Shown: positions 16,361 through 25,515 of the stretch, piece after piece
Position numbering within the stretch: position 1 is the first letter of the stretch
Layout: each line of letters opens with the position of its first letter
DNA from: Blautia sp. BIOML-A1
GTDB lineage: Bacteria; Bacillota; Clostridia; Lachnospirales; Lachnospiraceae
DNA: 64,000 nucleotides
NCBI RefSeq assembly: GCF_009883055.1
Contig: NZ_WWVR01000004.1
Coordinates: 1-64,000 of the forward strand
Reading direction: 5' to 3'
Notes under the pieces: generated by a model
What the model was told of the DNA's origin: nothing
Databases searched by the model: none
Seen by the model: the letters and a program-made list of their open reading frames with translations, nothing else
Program-made: the position numbers and the translations under genes

Positions 16361-19117
16361 ATGAATAAGAAACTGGACAAAAAAAGAAATACAGATTTTT
16401 ATCTGCTGTATACAGCAGCCTTTCTGGCAGTTGCCCTGGCACTGTATCTCAGATTTTTTACAAACGGGAAATCACTTGTCTGGAGTCATGACGGAGTGCC
16501 ACAGCATCTGAATTCGCTGGCATATTACGGGAGATATCTGAGACAGGTCCTTTATACATTGTTCATAGAACATAAATTATCTCTGCCATTGTGGGATATG
16601 CATATCGGATATGGTTCAGATATACTGACTACTCTGCATTATTATGTGATCGGGGATCCTCTGACCTTGCTGGCGGTGTTTGTTCCTGAATCCAAAACAG
16701 AAACATTGTATGCGTTTCTGATCTTTCTGCGTATTTATCTGGCTGGAATCGCATTCAGCAGATACAGCTTTTACCATAAGAATTCAAAACAGGCTACCTT
16801 TATGGGAACGATGATTTACATTTTTGCGGGCTGGACGATCTACGCTGCAATGAAGCATCCGTATTTCTCCAATCCGATGATCTATCTGCCTTTGATTCTT
16901 CTGGGGATTGATAAGATTTACAAAAAAGAAAAGCCTTATACATTCATCTGGTCCGTTGCCCTGGCAGGCCTTTCTAATTTTTATTTCTTTTATATGCTGG
17001 GGATTTTTATGGTTCTCTATGCGGCATTTCGATATTTTGACCTGTTTGCAGACAGGAGCCTTAAGAATATCGGAAAGTGGCTGGGGATTTTTGCGGTATA
17101 CTCTGTGATTGCAGTGATGATCGCTGCGGTGATCCTTCTTCCTGTGATCATTCCGGTGTTTGGAACAGACCGGTTCGGAGCAGAAAATTATGTACCGCTG
17201 TTTTATGACAAAATTTATTACGAAAAATATCTTGGATGTCTGATCGGAGAGAATATGATCCAGTGGGGAGTTGCCGGTTATACGGCAGTGTCCCTTGCGG
17301 GTGTTTTTGTGCTGTTCGCGAAGAAAAAGAAATATACAGTGCTCAAAGTAGGATTTGTGCTTCTGAATATCTTTCTGCTGCTTCCGTTTGCCGGTCATGT
17401 TCTGAATGGATTTTCCTATGTTTCCAATCGATGGATCTGGGCATATGGAATGCTGATCGCATACATCTTTGTAAAAATATATCCGGAACTGTTTTCGCTT
17501 ACTCTCAAAGAAAAGCGGAAGGTATTCGTGATGCTTCTGGTCTACTGTGTTCTGGCACTTCTTCCGGAAGCAGCGAGAACGCAGAGAAATCTTATGGCAA
17601 TGATCCTTCTGACACTTTCTGTGTTTACCGTACTTTCCTATGGAAATATTTTTGTGAGAGAACGAAATCTCTGTCTGATGATCGCAGGCTTTCTGATCGC
17701 AGGTATTTTGTTTAACATTGCTTATCAGTATTCCTACGAAAAGGATTATCTTTCAGAATTTACTGACAGCGGTGAGGCGTTGGAAAAGCTGGAGACAGGT
17801 GTTGATCTGGCTGTTCTGGACACCGGGGATGATTCCATATACCGTTATGACCAGATGGATGCCGCTTCCAGTGAAAATTCTTCGATGCAGATGGGAACGA
17901 ACAGTACTGCTTATTATTTCAGTGTTGCGAGTTCAAGCATTGCCAATTTCTTTGATGAAATGTATCTGAATACACCGTGGGAACAGCATTATGACAATCT
18001 GGACGGAAGAACCATCCTGGACCGTCTGGCTTCTGTGAAATATTTTGTTGTCAAAAAAGGAGAAGAAGCCTATCTTCCGTATGGCTATTCCAGGCTTTGC
18101 GGACAGGCAGAGAAAAAAGGCAAAACCTATCTGGCATATGCAAATGAGGATGCCCTGCCGCTTGGATATACCTATGATTCCTGGATATCAGAAAAAGATT
18201 ACAGTGAAATGTCTGTGACAGAAAAACAGCAGGCGCTTTTACAGGGCGTGGTCTTAAAGGAGAGCTCTCTTCCGAAGGCAGAACTTAGCTTTAATGATCA
18301 GGAAATCCCTTATTATACTTCAGAGGGAAAGGGATGCCGCCTCAAAAACGGCAAGATCATTGTCACATCAGAAAATGCACAGCTTAAGCTGGTATTCGAG
18401 GGTGAAGAGAACGCAGAAACTTATCTTGTCGCAGAAGGCCTGGATTACGACGGATTGTCTCCAAGGGAGATGATCAGTGACAAAAAATGGGAAAAAATGA
18501 CAACTTATGAGCAGAATAAGCTTCTGGAAGAAAATGGCAGATGGCGTTACTGGAAAGAAAGTCAGAAAGCATCCCTCCAGCTCGGAGGGCGTTTTCTCAA
18601 AAAATCTATCCGGATCTTTACGGATAAATATAATGCGTACAGCGGCAAGCATAATTTTCTGTGTAATACCGGATATAGCGAAAAGGGCCGTCATACGATC
18701 ACCCTCACCTTTGAAAATACAGGAGTTTACAGCTTTGACAGCCTTAAGGTATACTCTCAGCCAATGACAGGGATCGACAGGCAGACCAGAAAGCTTAAGG
18801 AGGAAGTCCTTACAGATATAAAAACCCAGAATAACGAGATCGGTGGAAAGATTTCTCTTTCTGACAGGAAAGCACTGGTGTTTTCAATCCCATACAGTGA
18901 AGGATGGACAGCATATGTTGATGGAGAAAAAACCGAGATACAGGAAGCAAATACCATGTACATGGCACTGGAATTACCAAAGGGAGAGCATGAGATCCGC
19001 CTGGTATACAGTACGCCATATCTTAAGACAGGTCTGTGCTTGACTTGCATCGGGGTATTGTGCTACATTGTGTTAGTGCTAATAAACAGAAAGAAAAAGA
19101 GGTTTCAAAAATTATGA
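16361..19117 (+). CDS. YfhO-family membrane glycosyltransferase-like protein
   Basis: A 918-residue polytopic membrane protein. About a dozen or more hydrophobic segments fill residues 10-460, with a large extracellular region afterwards and a final membrane segment at about 890-910. The N-terminal SHDGVPQHL loop and the WDMHIGYGSD segment match YfhO proteins. In Bacillus and Listeria, YfhO works with a GT2 enzyme (CsbB type) and a GtcA/GtrA flippase to add sugars to lipoteichoic acid outside the cell; the next two genes here are just those partners. Start 16361 is preferred, because extension to 16286 would read through the nifJ terminator. The stop overlaps the next start (ATGA). Confidence 0.85.
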   Translation: MNKKLDKKRNTDFYLLYTAAFLAVALALYLRFFTNGKSLVWSHDGVPQHLNSLAYYGRYLRQVLYTLFIEHKLSLPLWDMHIGYGSDILTTLHYYVIGDPLTLLAVFVPESKTETLYAFLIFLRIYLAGIAFSRYSFYHKNSKQATFMGTMIYIFAGWTIYAAMKHPYFSNPMIYLPLILLGIDKIYKKEKPYTFIWSVALAGLSNFYFFYMLGIFMVLYAAFRYFDLFADRSLKNIGKWLGIFAVYSVIAVMIAAVILLPVIIPVFGTDRFGAENYVPLFYDKIYYEKYLGCLIGENMIQWGVAGYTAVSLAGVFVLFAKKKKYTVLKVGFVLLNIFLLLPFAGHVLNGFSYVSNRWIWAYGMLIAYIFVKIYPELFSLTLKEKRKVFVMLLVYCVLALLPEAARTQRNLMAMILLTLSVFTVLSYGNIFVRERNLCLMIAGFLIAGILFNIAYQYSYEKDYLSEFTDSGEALEKLETGVDLAVLDTGDDSIYRYDQMDAASSENSSMQMGTNSTAYYFSVASSSIANFFDEMYLNTPWEQHYDNLDGRTILDRLASVKYFVVKKGEEAYLPYGYSRLCGQAEKKGKTYLAYANEDALPLGYTYDSWISEKDYSEMSVTEKQQALLQGVVLKESSLPKAELSFNDQEIPYYTSEGKGCRLKNGKIIVTSENAQLKLVFEGEENAETYLVAEGLDYDGLSPREMISDKKWEKMTTYEQNKLLEENGRWRYWKESQKASLQLGGRFLKKSIRIFTDKYNAYSGKHNFLCNTGYSEKGRHTITLTFENTGVYSFDSLKVYSQPMTGIDRQTRKLKEEVLTDIKTQNNEIGGKISLSDRKALVFSIPYSEGWTAYVDGEKTEIQEANTMYMALELPKGEHEIRLVYSTPYLKTGLCLTCIGVLCYIVLVLINRKKKRFQKL

Positions 19118-20076
19118 AAAATATGCTGTCAGTTGTGCTTCCGGCCTATAATGAAGGCCTTATGGTGGGAAAGACCTGCAGGGTCCTTGGGGAAGTACTG
19201 AAGGGAGCGGGAATTCCGTATGAACTGGTTCTTGTAAATGATGGCTCCAGTGATAATACCTGGGAAGAAATCCTCAAGGCAGGTCACAAGGATCCGGCAG
19301 TGTTAGGCGTTCGTTTTTCCAGAAATTTCGGGAAAGAAGCAGCGGTTTTTGCAGGAATGGCACAGGCATCAGGGGATGTTGTTGCAGTTATGGACTGTGA
19401 TCTCCAGCATCCGCCGGAAACACTGATAGAAATGTACGATCTCTGGAAACAGGGGTATGAGGTGATCGAGGGTGTCAAGAAAAGTCGTGGAAAAGAAAGC
19501 TTTTTTCACAAGGAAAGTGCGGGACTTTTCTATGGAATTATGTCCAAAGCGACAGGAATAGATATGCAGAATGCATCTGATTTCAAGATGATGGACCGTC
19601 AGGTTGTAGACAATATCCTTGCTATGCCGGAGAGAAATATGTTCTTTCGTGCAACTTCCTCCTGGGTTGGATTTAAGACGACATCCGTGGAGTTTGAGGT
19701 TCACGAAAGAGAGGCGGGAGAGACGAAATGGTCTACCTGGTCTCTTGTCAAATACGCGTTTACAAATATTGTTGCTTTTACAACTCTGCCGCTCCAGTTT
19801 GTGACGATCGGAGGAGGAATCTGTTTTCTGGGTTCGCTGATCCTGATTATTTATTCGCTGATACAGTATTTTACCGGACATGCAGTGGAGGGATACACAA
19901 CCACGCTTCTGGTGCTTCTCCTGATTGGAAGTGCGATCATGCTGAGCCTTGGTATAATAGGATATTATATTGCCAAGATCTATGAGGAAGTCAAGCGCCG
20001 TCCGCGTTATATTGTTTCCAGAATCGTGCGGGGCGGTGAGGATGTTTCCGAGACTGTCAGACATGACGGAAGATAG
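19114..20076 (+). CDS. Family 2 glycosyltransferase, undecaprenyl-phosphate sugar transferase type (GtrB/CsbB-like)
   Basis: A 320-residue enzyme with a GT-A domain (residues about 1-220) and two C-terminal membrane helices (about 232-290), the layout of GtrB, CsbB and DPM1-like enzymes. VVLPAYNEG at the N terminus, VNDGSSDNTW and VMDCDLQHPP (the DxD metal site) are the key motifs. It should load a sugar from its nucleotide form onto undecaprenyl phosphate at the inner membrane face. The start at 19114 overlaps the yfhO stop in an ATGA, so translation is coupled. The sugar cannot be read from sequence. Confidence 0.9.
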   Translation: MKNMLSVVLPAYNEGLMVGKTCRVLGEVLKGAGIPYELVLVNDGSSDNTWEEILKAGHKDPAVLGVRFSRNFGKEAAVFAGMAQASGDVVAVMDCDLQHPPETLIEMYDLWKQGYEVIEGVKKSRGKESFFHKESAGLFYGIMSKATGIDMQNASDFKMMDRQVVDNILAMPERNMFFRATSSWVGFKTTSVEFEVHEREAGETKWSTWSLVKYAFTNIVAFTTLPLQFVTIGGGICFLGSLILIIYSLIQYFTGHAVEGYTTTLLVLLLIGSAIMLSLGIIGYYIAKIYEEVKRRPRYIVSRIVRGGEDVSETVRHDGR

Positions 20077-20088
20077 GAGATTATTATT

Positions 20089-20532
20089 ATGAAGAAACTA
20101 AAAGCGTTGATTCTGCACTTTTATCAGAATGATGTGATCCGCTATGTGTTCTTTGGAGGATGTACGACCCTTGTGAATCTGGTCTGCTTCTTTGTACTTC
20201 GAAAATGCAGAGTGGAACTGAATATTGCAAACCTGATCTCGATCATTACGGCAATCCTGTTTGCCTATGTCGTTAATTCCAGATATGTATTTCAGGATAA
20301 ATGTGAAACATTTAAGGATCATATTCGTCCGTTCTGTAAATTTATCAGTGCACGTCTGGTGACAATGGTGATAGAGGTCGGAGGCGTGTGGCTTCTTGTC
20401 GAAGTGTGCAAAATGAACGATATGGCAGGAAAATTTATCACGCAGTTTATTGTCCTTGCTTTAAATTACATATTCAGTAAATTTTTTGTTTTTACAACAG
20501 GAAAAAGTAAAAAATCTGATCTTACAGATTAA
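20089..20532 (+). CDS. GtrA-family membrane protein (putative lipid-linked sugar flippase)
   Basis: A 147-residue protein with four hydrophobic segments and the GtrA signature YVFFGGCTTLVNLVCFF near the N terminus, then VNSRYVF after the second helix. GtrA/GtcA proteins are thought to flip undecaprenyl-phosphate-linked sugars to the outer membrane face. It sits 12 bases after the GT2 gene and completes the YfhO / GT2 / GtrA set. The C terminus is short and Lys-rich. cobT follows after only 24 bases without a clear terminator, so some read-through into the cobalamin genes is possible. Confidence 0.9.
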   Translation: MKKLKALILHFYQNDVIRYVFFGGCTTLVNLVCFFVLRKCRVELNIANLISIITAILFAYVVNSRYVFQDKCETFKDHIRPFCKFISARLVTMVIEVGGVWLLVEVCKMNDMAGKFITQFIVLALNYIFSKFFVFTTGKSKKSDLTD

Positions 20533-20556
20533 AATCAGAAATCGAGGGATTTTAAA

Positions 20557-21609
20557 ATGACATTAGAAGAAACACTTCAGAAAATTCATCCGCTGGATGA
20601 AAAAGCAATGGAGATTTCCAGGAAGAGATGGGACAGCATCGCCAAGCCTCTGCATTCACTTGGGAAAATGGAAGATATCATTGTTCAGATTGCCGGAATC
20701 ACAGGAAGTCCGGATATGAACCTTTCAAAACGTGCACTGGTTGCCATGTGTGCAGATAATGGTGTGGTAGAAGAGGGAGTGACACAGACCGGACAGGAGG
20801 TTACTGCAATTGTTGCAGAAAACTTCCTCTCAGGTGCTACCTCCGCCTGTACCATGTGCCGTCAGTGTGGAACAGATGTGTATCCGGTAGATGTCGGAAT
20901 GGCTGTGGACACAAAGGTTCCGACAGATCTTAAGGTAGCCATGGGAACAAAAAACATGGTAAAAGAACCGGCAATGACAAGAGAAGAGGCAGTAAGAGGA
21001 ATTGAGGCGGGAATCGAGATGGTATCAAGACTCAAAGCCAGAGGATATGGTCTCATTGCAACCGGTGAGATGGGAATCGGAAATACCACGACCAGCAGCG
21101 CAGTGGCAGCTGTTCTCCTTAACCGTCCTGTGGAGGAGATGACAGGACGCGGAGCCGGACTCTCCAGTGAGGGGCTGAACCGTAAGATCACAGCGATCGG
21201 AAAAGCGATTGAGAAGCATCAGCCGGATCCGGAAGATCCGATCGATGTCCTTGCAAAGGTCGGAGGGCTTGACATTGCAGGTATGACAGGCGTTTTCCTT
21301 GGTGGCGCAGCACTTGGAGTTCCGATTGTGATCGATGGTTTTATTTCCTGCGTTTCAGCACTGATCGCACAGAGGATCTGCCCGGTAGCAGGAGATTATA
21401 TGATCGCTTCACATGTGTCAAAAGAACCAGCGGCACGTCTGATTCTTACATCCCTTGGCAAAGAAGCTGTACTCCATGGGGATATGTGCCTTGGTGAGGG
21501 AAGCGGTGCAGTGGCATTGTTCCCGTTCATTGATATGGGCGTGGCTGTCTATCAGTCTATGAGTACCTTTGATGAGATTCATGTAGAACAGTATGAGGAG
21601 CTTGTCTGA
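20557..21609 (+). CDS. cobT: Nicotinate-nucleotide:dimethylbenzimidazole phosphoribosyltransferase
   Basis: A 350-residue cytoplasmic enzyme that makes alpha-ribazole phosphate from nicotinate mononucleotide and a lower-ligand base for cobalamin. Family features are KPLHSLGKME near the N terminus, MCADNGVVEEGVTQ, GEMGIGNTTTSSA (about residues 170-182), and LGEGSGAVA near the C terminus, which contains the catalytic Glu. The length matches CobT. It is the first of a tight five-gene set (cobT, cobU, cobS, short cobU-like, cobC). No cobalamin riboswitch is visible in the short gap upstream. Confidence 0.95.
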   Translation: MTLEETLQKIHPLDEKAMEISRKRWDSIAKPLHSLGKMEDIIVQIAGITGSPDMNLSKRALVAMCADNGVVEEGVTQTGQEVTAIVAENFLSGATSACTMCRQCGTDVYPVDVGMAVDTKVPTDLKVAMGTKNMVKEPAMTREEAVRGIEAGIEMVSRLKARGYGLIATGEMGIGNTTTSSAVAAVLLNRPVEEMTGRGAGLSSEGLNRKITAIGKAIEKHQPDPEDPIDVLAKVGGLDIAGMTGVFLGGAALGVPIVIDGFISCVSALIAQRICPVAGDYMIASHVSKEPAARLILTSLGKEAVLHGDMCLGEGSGAVALFPFIDMGVAVYQSMSTFDEIHVEQYEELV

Positions 21610-21610
21610 G

Positions 21611-22162
21611 ATGATGATTCTTGTAACGGGAGGAAGCGGGAGCGGGAAATCTGCATTTGCCGAAGATCAGGTGGTGGCTTTTGGTGAAGCAGAGAGAATC
21701 TATATTGCTACCATGTTTCCTTTTGACGAAGAAAGCAGAAAAAGAGTACAGCGTCATCAGAATATGCGTAAGGGAAAGGGCTTTGAGACCATTGAATGTT
21801 ATACCGGACTTGAACGGGTGAGGGTGCCGGAGGGAAGTACCGTTCTTCTGGAATGTATGTCAAATCTTGTGGCAAATGAGATGTTCCAGGAAGATGGTGC
21901 CCATGAGAGGACGGTTCAGGAAATCCAAAAAGGCGTGAAGTCTCTTCGCGAGCAGGCAGGAAATCTGGTGATCGTCACAAATGAGATTTTTTCTGAGGCG
22001 GTTTCCTATGAAGGGGAGACCGGAACCTACCAGGAGTATCTTGGGAAGATCAATCAGGAGCTTGCCCTGCTTGCGGATGAGGTTGTGGAAGTGGTTTACG
22101 GAATTCCAATCTATCACAAAAAGAAAAAAGGAGGCGCTTCCGGTGAAGAGTCTGTGGAATAG
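21611..22162 (+). CDS. cobU: Bifunctional adenosylcobinamide kinase / adenosylcobinamide-phosphate guanylyltransferase
   Basis: A 183-residue enzyme that phosphorylates adenosylcobinamide and then attaches GMP. It has the P-loop GGSGSGKS (residues 7-14) and RHQ with His49, matching the His that carries GMP in CobU. TNEIFSEAV and the C-terminal INQELALLADEVVEVVYG are family regions. The start at 21611 follows the cobT stop by one base, so translation is coupled. An Asn-Glu-Ile is present where many CobU proteins have Asn-Glu-Val. The C terminus overlaps cobS by 20 bases. Confidence 0.92.
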   Translation: MMILVTGGSGSGKSAFAEDQVVAFGEAERIYIATMFPFDEESRKRVQRHQNMRKGKGFETIECYTGLERVRVPEGSTVLLECMSNLVANEMFQEDGAHERTVQEIQKGVKSLREQAGNLVIVTNEIFSEAVSYEGETGTYQEYLGKINQELALLADEVVEVVYGIPIYHKKKKGGASGEESVE

Positions 22163-22919
22163 TTTTAAGATTGCATTTGCCATGTTTTCCAAGATTCCCA
22201 TGCCTCAGGCAGAATGGACAGAAGAAAATATGCGGTATATGCTGTGCTTTTTTCCGTTTGTAGGAGCGGCAGCCGGCATACTCACACTTGGTGTAAACTG
22301 GCTGGGCGAGTACTTCGGCTTTGGTACAGGATTTATGGCAATGGTGCTGATTCTGGTGCCGGTTTTTGTGACCGGTGGAATCCATGTGGATGGACTTTTG
22401 GATACCTCGGATGCTTTGAGCTCCTGGAGAGACAGAGAAAAACGTCTGGAGATACTTAAAGATTCTCATGCAGGTGCGTTTGCTGTGATCACAGCGTGCG
22501 TGTATTTTCTGGTTTTATATGGCGGGTTCAGCCAGATTGTCGGAAACCGGACAGCGATCGAGATCCTGGCGCTTGGATATATGGTGTCCAGATGTTTTTC
22601 AGGAATTGGCGTGATCATGCTGCCGAAAGCCAGCGCAGGCGGAACGGTGGCGGAATTTTCCCGCAAGGCACAGGATAAAACAGTAAGAAATACGCTGATT
22701 GTGTATCTTGTGCTTCTGGCTGTCGGAATGATCCTGATCCAGCCGGTCTATGGCGTGGTAATTTTTGTAACTGCTGTGCTTGTCTTTATATTTTATAAAC
22801 ACAAGGCGATGAAATATTTTGGAGGAACGACCGGAGATCTGTCGGGATATTTCCTGTGTCTCTGTGAGGCATGGATGGTGCTTGTCCTGGCAGTCCTGAC
22901 CGTGGTTTGTCCGATGTAG
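22143..22919 (+). CDS. cobS: Adenosylcobinamide-GDP ribazoletransferase (cobalamin synthase)
   Basis: A 258-residue integral membrane enzyme that joins adenosylcobinamide-GDP with alpha-ribazole (or its phosphate) to make the cobalamin. FSKIPMP near the N terminus, GGIHVDGLLDTSDAL (about residues 79-93) with its Asp residues, and REKRLEILKDSHAGAF are hallmark CobS motifs. About five to six membrane segments are present. A GTG at 22143 is chosen because AAAGGAGG lies 8 bases upstream and the protein then begins at the usual CobS N terminus; it overlaps cobU by 20 bases. Confidence 0.93.
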   Translation: MKSLWNSFKIAFAMFSKIPMPQAEWTEENMRYMLCFFPFVGAAAGILTLGVNWLGEYFGFGTGFMAMVLILVPVFVTGGIHVDGLLDTSDALSSWRDREKRLEILKDSHAGAFAVITACVYFLVLYGGFSQIVGNRTAIEILALGYMVSRCFSGIGVIMLPKASAGGTVAEFSRKAQDKTVRNTLIVYLVLLAVGMILIQPVYGVVIFVTAVLVFIFYKHKAMKYFGGTTGDLSGYFLCLCEAWMVLVLAVLTVVCPM

Positions 22920-22930
22920 GAGTGTTGGTT

Positions 22931-23311
22931 ATGGAGATGATGATTGGAGGAGCTTTTCAGGGAAAAAGTGCCCTGGCAGAGAAGAGATACCCGCAGGTGA
23001 ACTGGATAAACGGAGCGGATGCAGACTGGGAGATGCTTTCCTGTGCAAAGGGTGTTCTGGGGTTTCATGAGTATATCCGAAAAGAAATGAAAGCAGGAAG
23101 AAGCGTAGATCAGCTTGCCGAAGATCTGATCCGTGTAAATCCGGATGTGATCCTTGTATCTGATGAAGTTGGCTATGGTGTTGTGCCGATCGATGCATTT
23201 GACAGAGCTTACCGTGAAGCGGTGGGAAGGATCTGTACGAAGCTGGCAGATTACAGTCACCGGGTAACGCGAGTTGTCTGTGGAATTGGGACGGTGATCA
23301 AGGATGCTTAA
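22931..23311 (+). CDS. Short CobU-like protein
   Basis: A 126-residue protein with a P-loop GGAFQGKSA at residues 6-14 and a C-terminal region (SDEVGYGVVPID, then YREAVGRICTKLADYSHRV and VVCGIG) matching the end of CobU enzymes. The middle of CobU, including the His that forms the GMP adduct, is absent. It may therefore keep only nucleotide binding or kinase activity, or assist the full-length CobU 770 bases upstream. The ATG at 22931 lies 11 bases after the cobS stop, and its end overlaps cobC by 8 bases, so it looks like an expressed operon member and not debris. Confidence 0.7.
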   Translation: MEMMIGGAFQGKSALAEKRYPQVNWINGADADWEMLSCAKGVLGFHEYIRKEMKAGRSVDQLAEDLIRVNPDVILVSDEVGYGVVPIDAFDRAYREAVGRICTKLADYSHRVTRVVCGIGTVIKDA

Positions 23312-23909
23312 GTTATGGCTGATTCGTCATGGGATGACCGAGGGAAACCGCCACCAGAGATACATTGGTGTGACGGACGAACCTCTCTGTGAAGAGGGAC
23401 GGAATCTTCTTTCAAACGTTACATATCCCAGAGCGCAGGCGCTGTTTGTGAGTCCTCTCAGGCGCTGCAGGGAAACAGCGAGGATTTTGTTTGGAGACCA
23501 GGAGCAGAGAGTTATAGAGTTTCTTGCAGAATGTGATTTTGGCGAATTTGAAAACAAAAATTATAAAGAACTGGCGGACAATCCGCATTATCAGGAATGG
23601 ATTGACAGCAATGGAACCCTTCCTTTCCCGGGAGGAGAGAGCAAGGAGGAATGTGCGGCCAGAAATCTTAAAGGCTTTGAGGAGGTTCTGGAAGTCTTAG
23701 GAAATGAAGGAATTACAGAAGCGGCTCTGGTGGTCCACGGCGGTACGATCATGAACATCATGGAGACGTATGCCCTTCCGGAGAAGGCTTTTTATGAATG
23801 GCATGTCGGAAATGGCTGTGGCTATGAGGTGGAACTGGAACCGGAGCAGTGGCAAAAGACTGCAAAAAAGTTTCGGCGTGTCAGAAAAATTGATCCATCA
23901 TTGGAATAA
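23304..23909 (+). CDS. cobC: Histidine phosphatase family protein, probable alpha-ribazole phosphatase
   Basis: A 201-residue cytoplasmic phosphatase of the phosphoglycerate-mutase-like fold. LIRHGMTEGN near the N terminus carries the nucleophilic His (RHG), FVSPLRRCRETA supplies the conserved Arg, and VVHGGTIMNIM carries the second His. In a cobalamin set this enzyme normally removes the phosphate from alpha-ribazole phosphate or adenosylcobalamin phosphate. The assignment to CobC rests on context, since the fold is shared by many phosphatases. It overlaps the preceding gene by 8 bases and ends at a strong terminator. Confidence 0.82.
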   Translation: MLKLWLIRHGMTEGNRHQRYIGVTDEPLCEEGRNLLSNVTYPRAQALFVSPLRRCRETARILFGDQEQRVIEFLAECDFGEFENKNYKELADNPHYQEWIDSNGTLPFPGGESKEECAARNLKGFEEVLEVLGNEGITEAALVVHGGTIMNIMETYALPEKAFYEWHVGNGCGYEVELEPEQWQKTAKKFRRVRKIDPSLE

Positions 23910-23931
23910 AAACAGAGGATATGATAAGAAC

Positions 23932-23967
23932 AACAGCGACGGAGCAGTGGATTCCGTCGCTGTTTGT
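23932..23967 (+). terminator. Intrinsic terminator ending the cobalamin operon
   Basis: AACAGCGACGGA (23932-23943) pairs perfectly with TCCGTCGCTGTT (23953-23964), but only a short T-run follows. Confidence 0.75.
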
Positions 23968-24096
23968 GTATATGTGCAAATACAGAAATATACAAAAAGA
24001 TTTTGATATAAAAAAATATTTTGCATATTATAGTTGAAATAACGAAAAAAGTATGTTAGAGTAATAGTATAAAATATCTAAATCGTGTAGATAATA

Positions 24097-24109
24097 AACG
24101 TTATACGTT
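24097..24109. promoter_or_regulatory. Operator-like palindrome before ssnA
   Basis: AACGT-TAT-ACGTT is a perfect 13-base inverted repeat, 34 bases before the ssnA start codon. It lies after an AT-rich region (24001-24080) that probably holds the promoter of the purine operon, though no -35/-10 pair stands out. The position suits a repressor site. Confidence 0.4.
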
Positions 24110-24143
24110 GGGACAAATTCACAAGATAAGGAGGGAAATTTTC

Positions 24144-25475
24144 ATGCTGATTGTTGGAAACGGAAGAATGATCACAAGGGATGCATCCTGTGCACTGATT
24201 GAGAATGGAGCAGTCGCAATGGATGGAGGCACCATCAAGATGGTGGGGACAACAGATGAAGTAAAGAAAGCATTTCCGGATGCAGAGTTTGTAGATGCAC
24301 GGGGTGGACTTATCATGCCGGCATTTATCAATGCACATGAGCATATTTACAGTGCATTTGCCAGAGGATTAAGCGTAAACGGATATAACCCACAGGGATT
24401 TCTGGATATTCTGGATGGTATGTGGTGGAATATCGACCGTCATCTTACTCTGGAGCAGACGAAGCTCTCTGCATATGCGACCTACATTGATTCGATCAAA
24501 AATGGTGTGACAACGGTCTTTGATCATCATGCCAGTTTCGGACATATCACAGGCTCTCTGCATCAGATCGAGGAGGCTGCGAAGGATCTTGGTGTCCGTA
24601 CCTGTCTGTGCTATGAGATCTCAGACAGAGACGGGATGGAGAAGTCAAAGGAATCCGTGATGGAGAATGTCGATTTTATCAGATATGCACAGCAGGATGA
24701 CAGTGATATGCTGGCAGCCATGATGGGAATGCATGCTTCCTTTACGATTTCAGATGAGACAATGGCATTGTGCAGGGAACTGAAGCCGGAAGGTGTCGGC
24801 TATCATATCCATGTGGCAGAGGGAATCTATGATCTTCATCAGTGCCTTAAGGAACACAGCAAACGAATTGTAGACAGACTGTATGACTGGGATATCCTTG
24901 GTCCGAAGACTCTGCTTGGACACTGTATCTATATCAATGAACATGAGATGGATCTGATCAAAGAGACAGATACCATGGTCGTACACAATCCGGAATCCAA
25001 TATGGGAAATGCCTGCGGATGTCCGCCTACCATGGAACTGGTACATAAGGGAATCCTTACCGGACTTGGAACAGACGGCTATACCCATGATATGATGGAA
25101 TCCTGGAAGGTGGCCAATATTCTTCACAAGCATCATCTCTGTGATCCGAATGCTGCATGGGGCGAAGTTCCGCAGATGCTTTTTGAAGGAAATGCGAAGA
25201 TTGCAAACCGCTACTTTAAGAAAGAACTCGGCGTTCTCAGAGAAGGCGCGGCGGCAGATGTGATCGTAGTGGACTATGATCCGCTGACACCTATGCATGA
25301 GGGCAATATCAACAGCCATCTGCTGTTTGGAGTAAACGGTGCCATGGTACAGACGACCATCTGTAACGGAAAGATTCTTATGAAAGACCGTGAAGTTCTT
25401 GTATGTGATGAGGCAAAGGTCATGGCGGACTGCCGTCAGGCTGCAAAGGAACTCGCAGATGATATCAACAGCTGA
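24144..25475 (+). CDS. ssnA: Putative aminohydrolase SsnA
   Basis: A 443-residue amidohydrolase-superfamily enzyme, the same size as E. coli SsnA. Metal-binding motifs are NAHEH (His65 and His67), HIHVAEG (about residue 228), LLGHC and GTDGYTHD, giving the His and Asp ligands of a metal-dependent deaminase or hydrolase. In gut bacteria it belongs to the conserved gene set for anaerobic purine use; its exact substrate is not settled by sequence. The start at 24144 is fixed by AAGGAGGG at the right distance. It is the first gene of the rightward purine operon, with ygfK 40 bases on. Confidence 0.9.
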   Translation: MLIVGNGRMITRDASCALIENGAVAMDGGTIKMVGTTDEVKKAFPDAEFVDARGGLIMPAFINAHEHIYSAFARGLSVNGYNPQGFLDILDGMWWNIDRHLTLEQTKLSAYATYIDSIKNGVTTVFDHHASFGHITGSLHQIEEAAKDLGVRTCLCYEISDRDGMEKSKESVMENVDFIRYAQQDDSDMLAAMMGMHASFTISDETMALCRELKPEGVGYHIHVAEGIYDLHQCLKEHSKRIVDRLYDWDILGPKTLLGHCIYINEHEMDLIKETDTMVVHNPESNMGNACGCPPTMELVHKGILTGLGTDGYTHDMMESWKVANILHKHHLCDPNAAWGEVPQMLFEGNAKIANRYFKKELGVLREGAAADVIVVDYDPLTPMHEGNINSHLLFGVNGAMVQTTICNGKILMKDREVLVCDEAKVMADCRQAAKELADDINS

Positions 25476-25515
25476 CAATTATTTCGTATTGTGAAGTTAC
25501 AGGGAGAAGATAACT

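Noticed and set aside
20533..20556. Cobalamin riboswitch before cobT
   Set aside because: Only 24 bases separate the genes and no conserved B12 box is visible.
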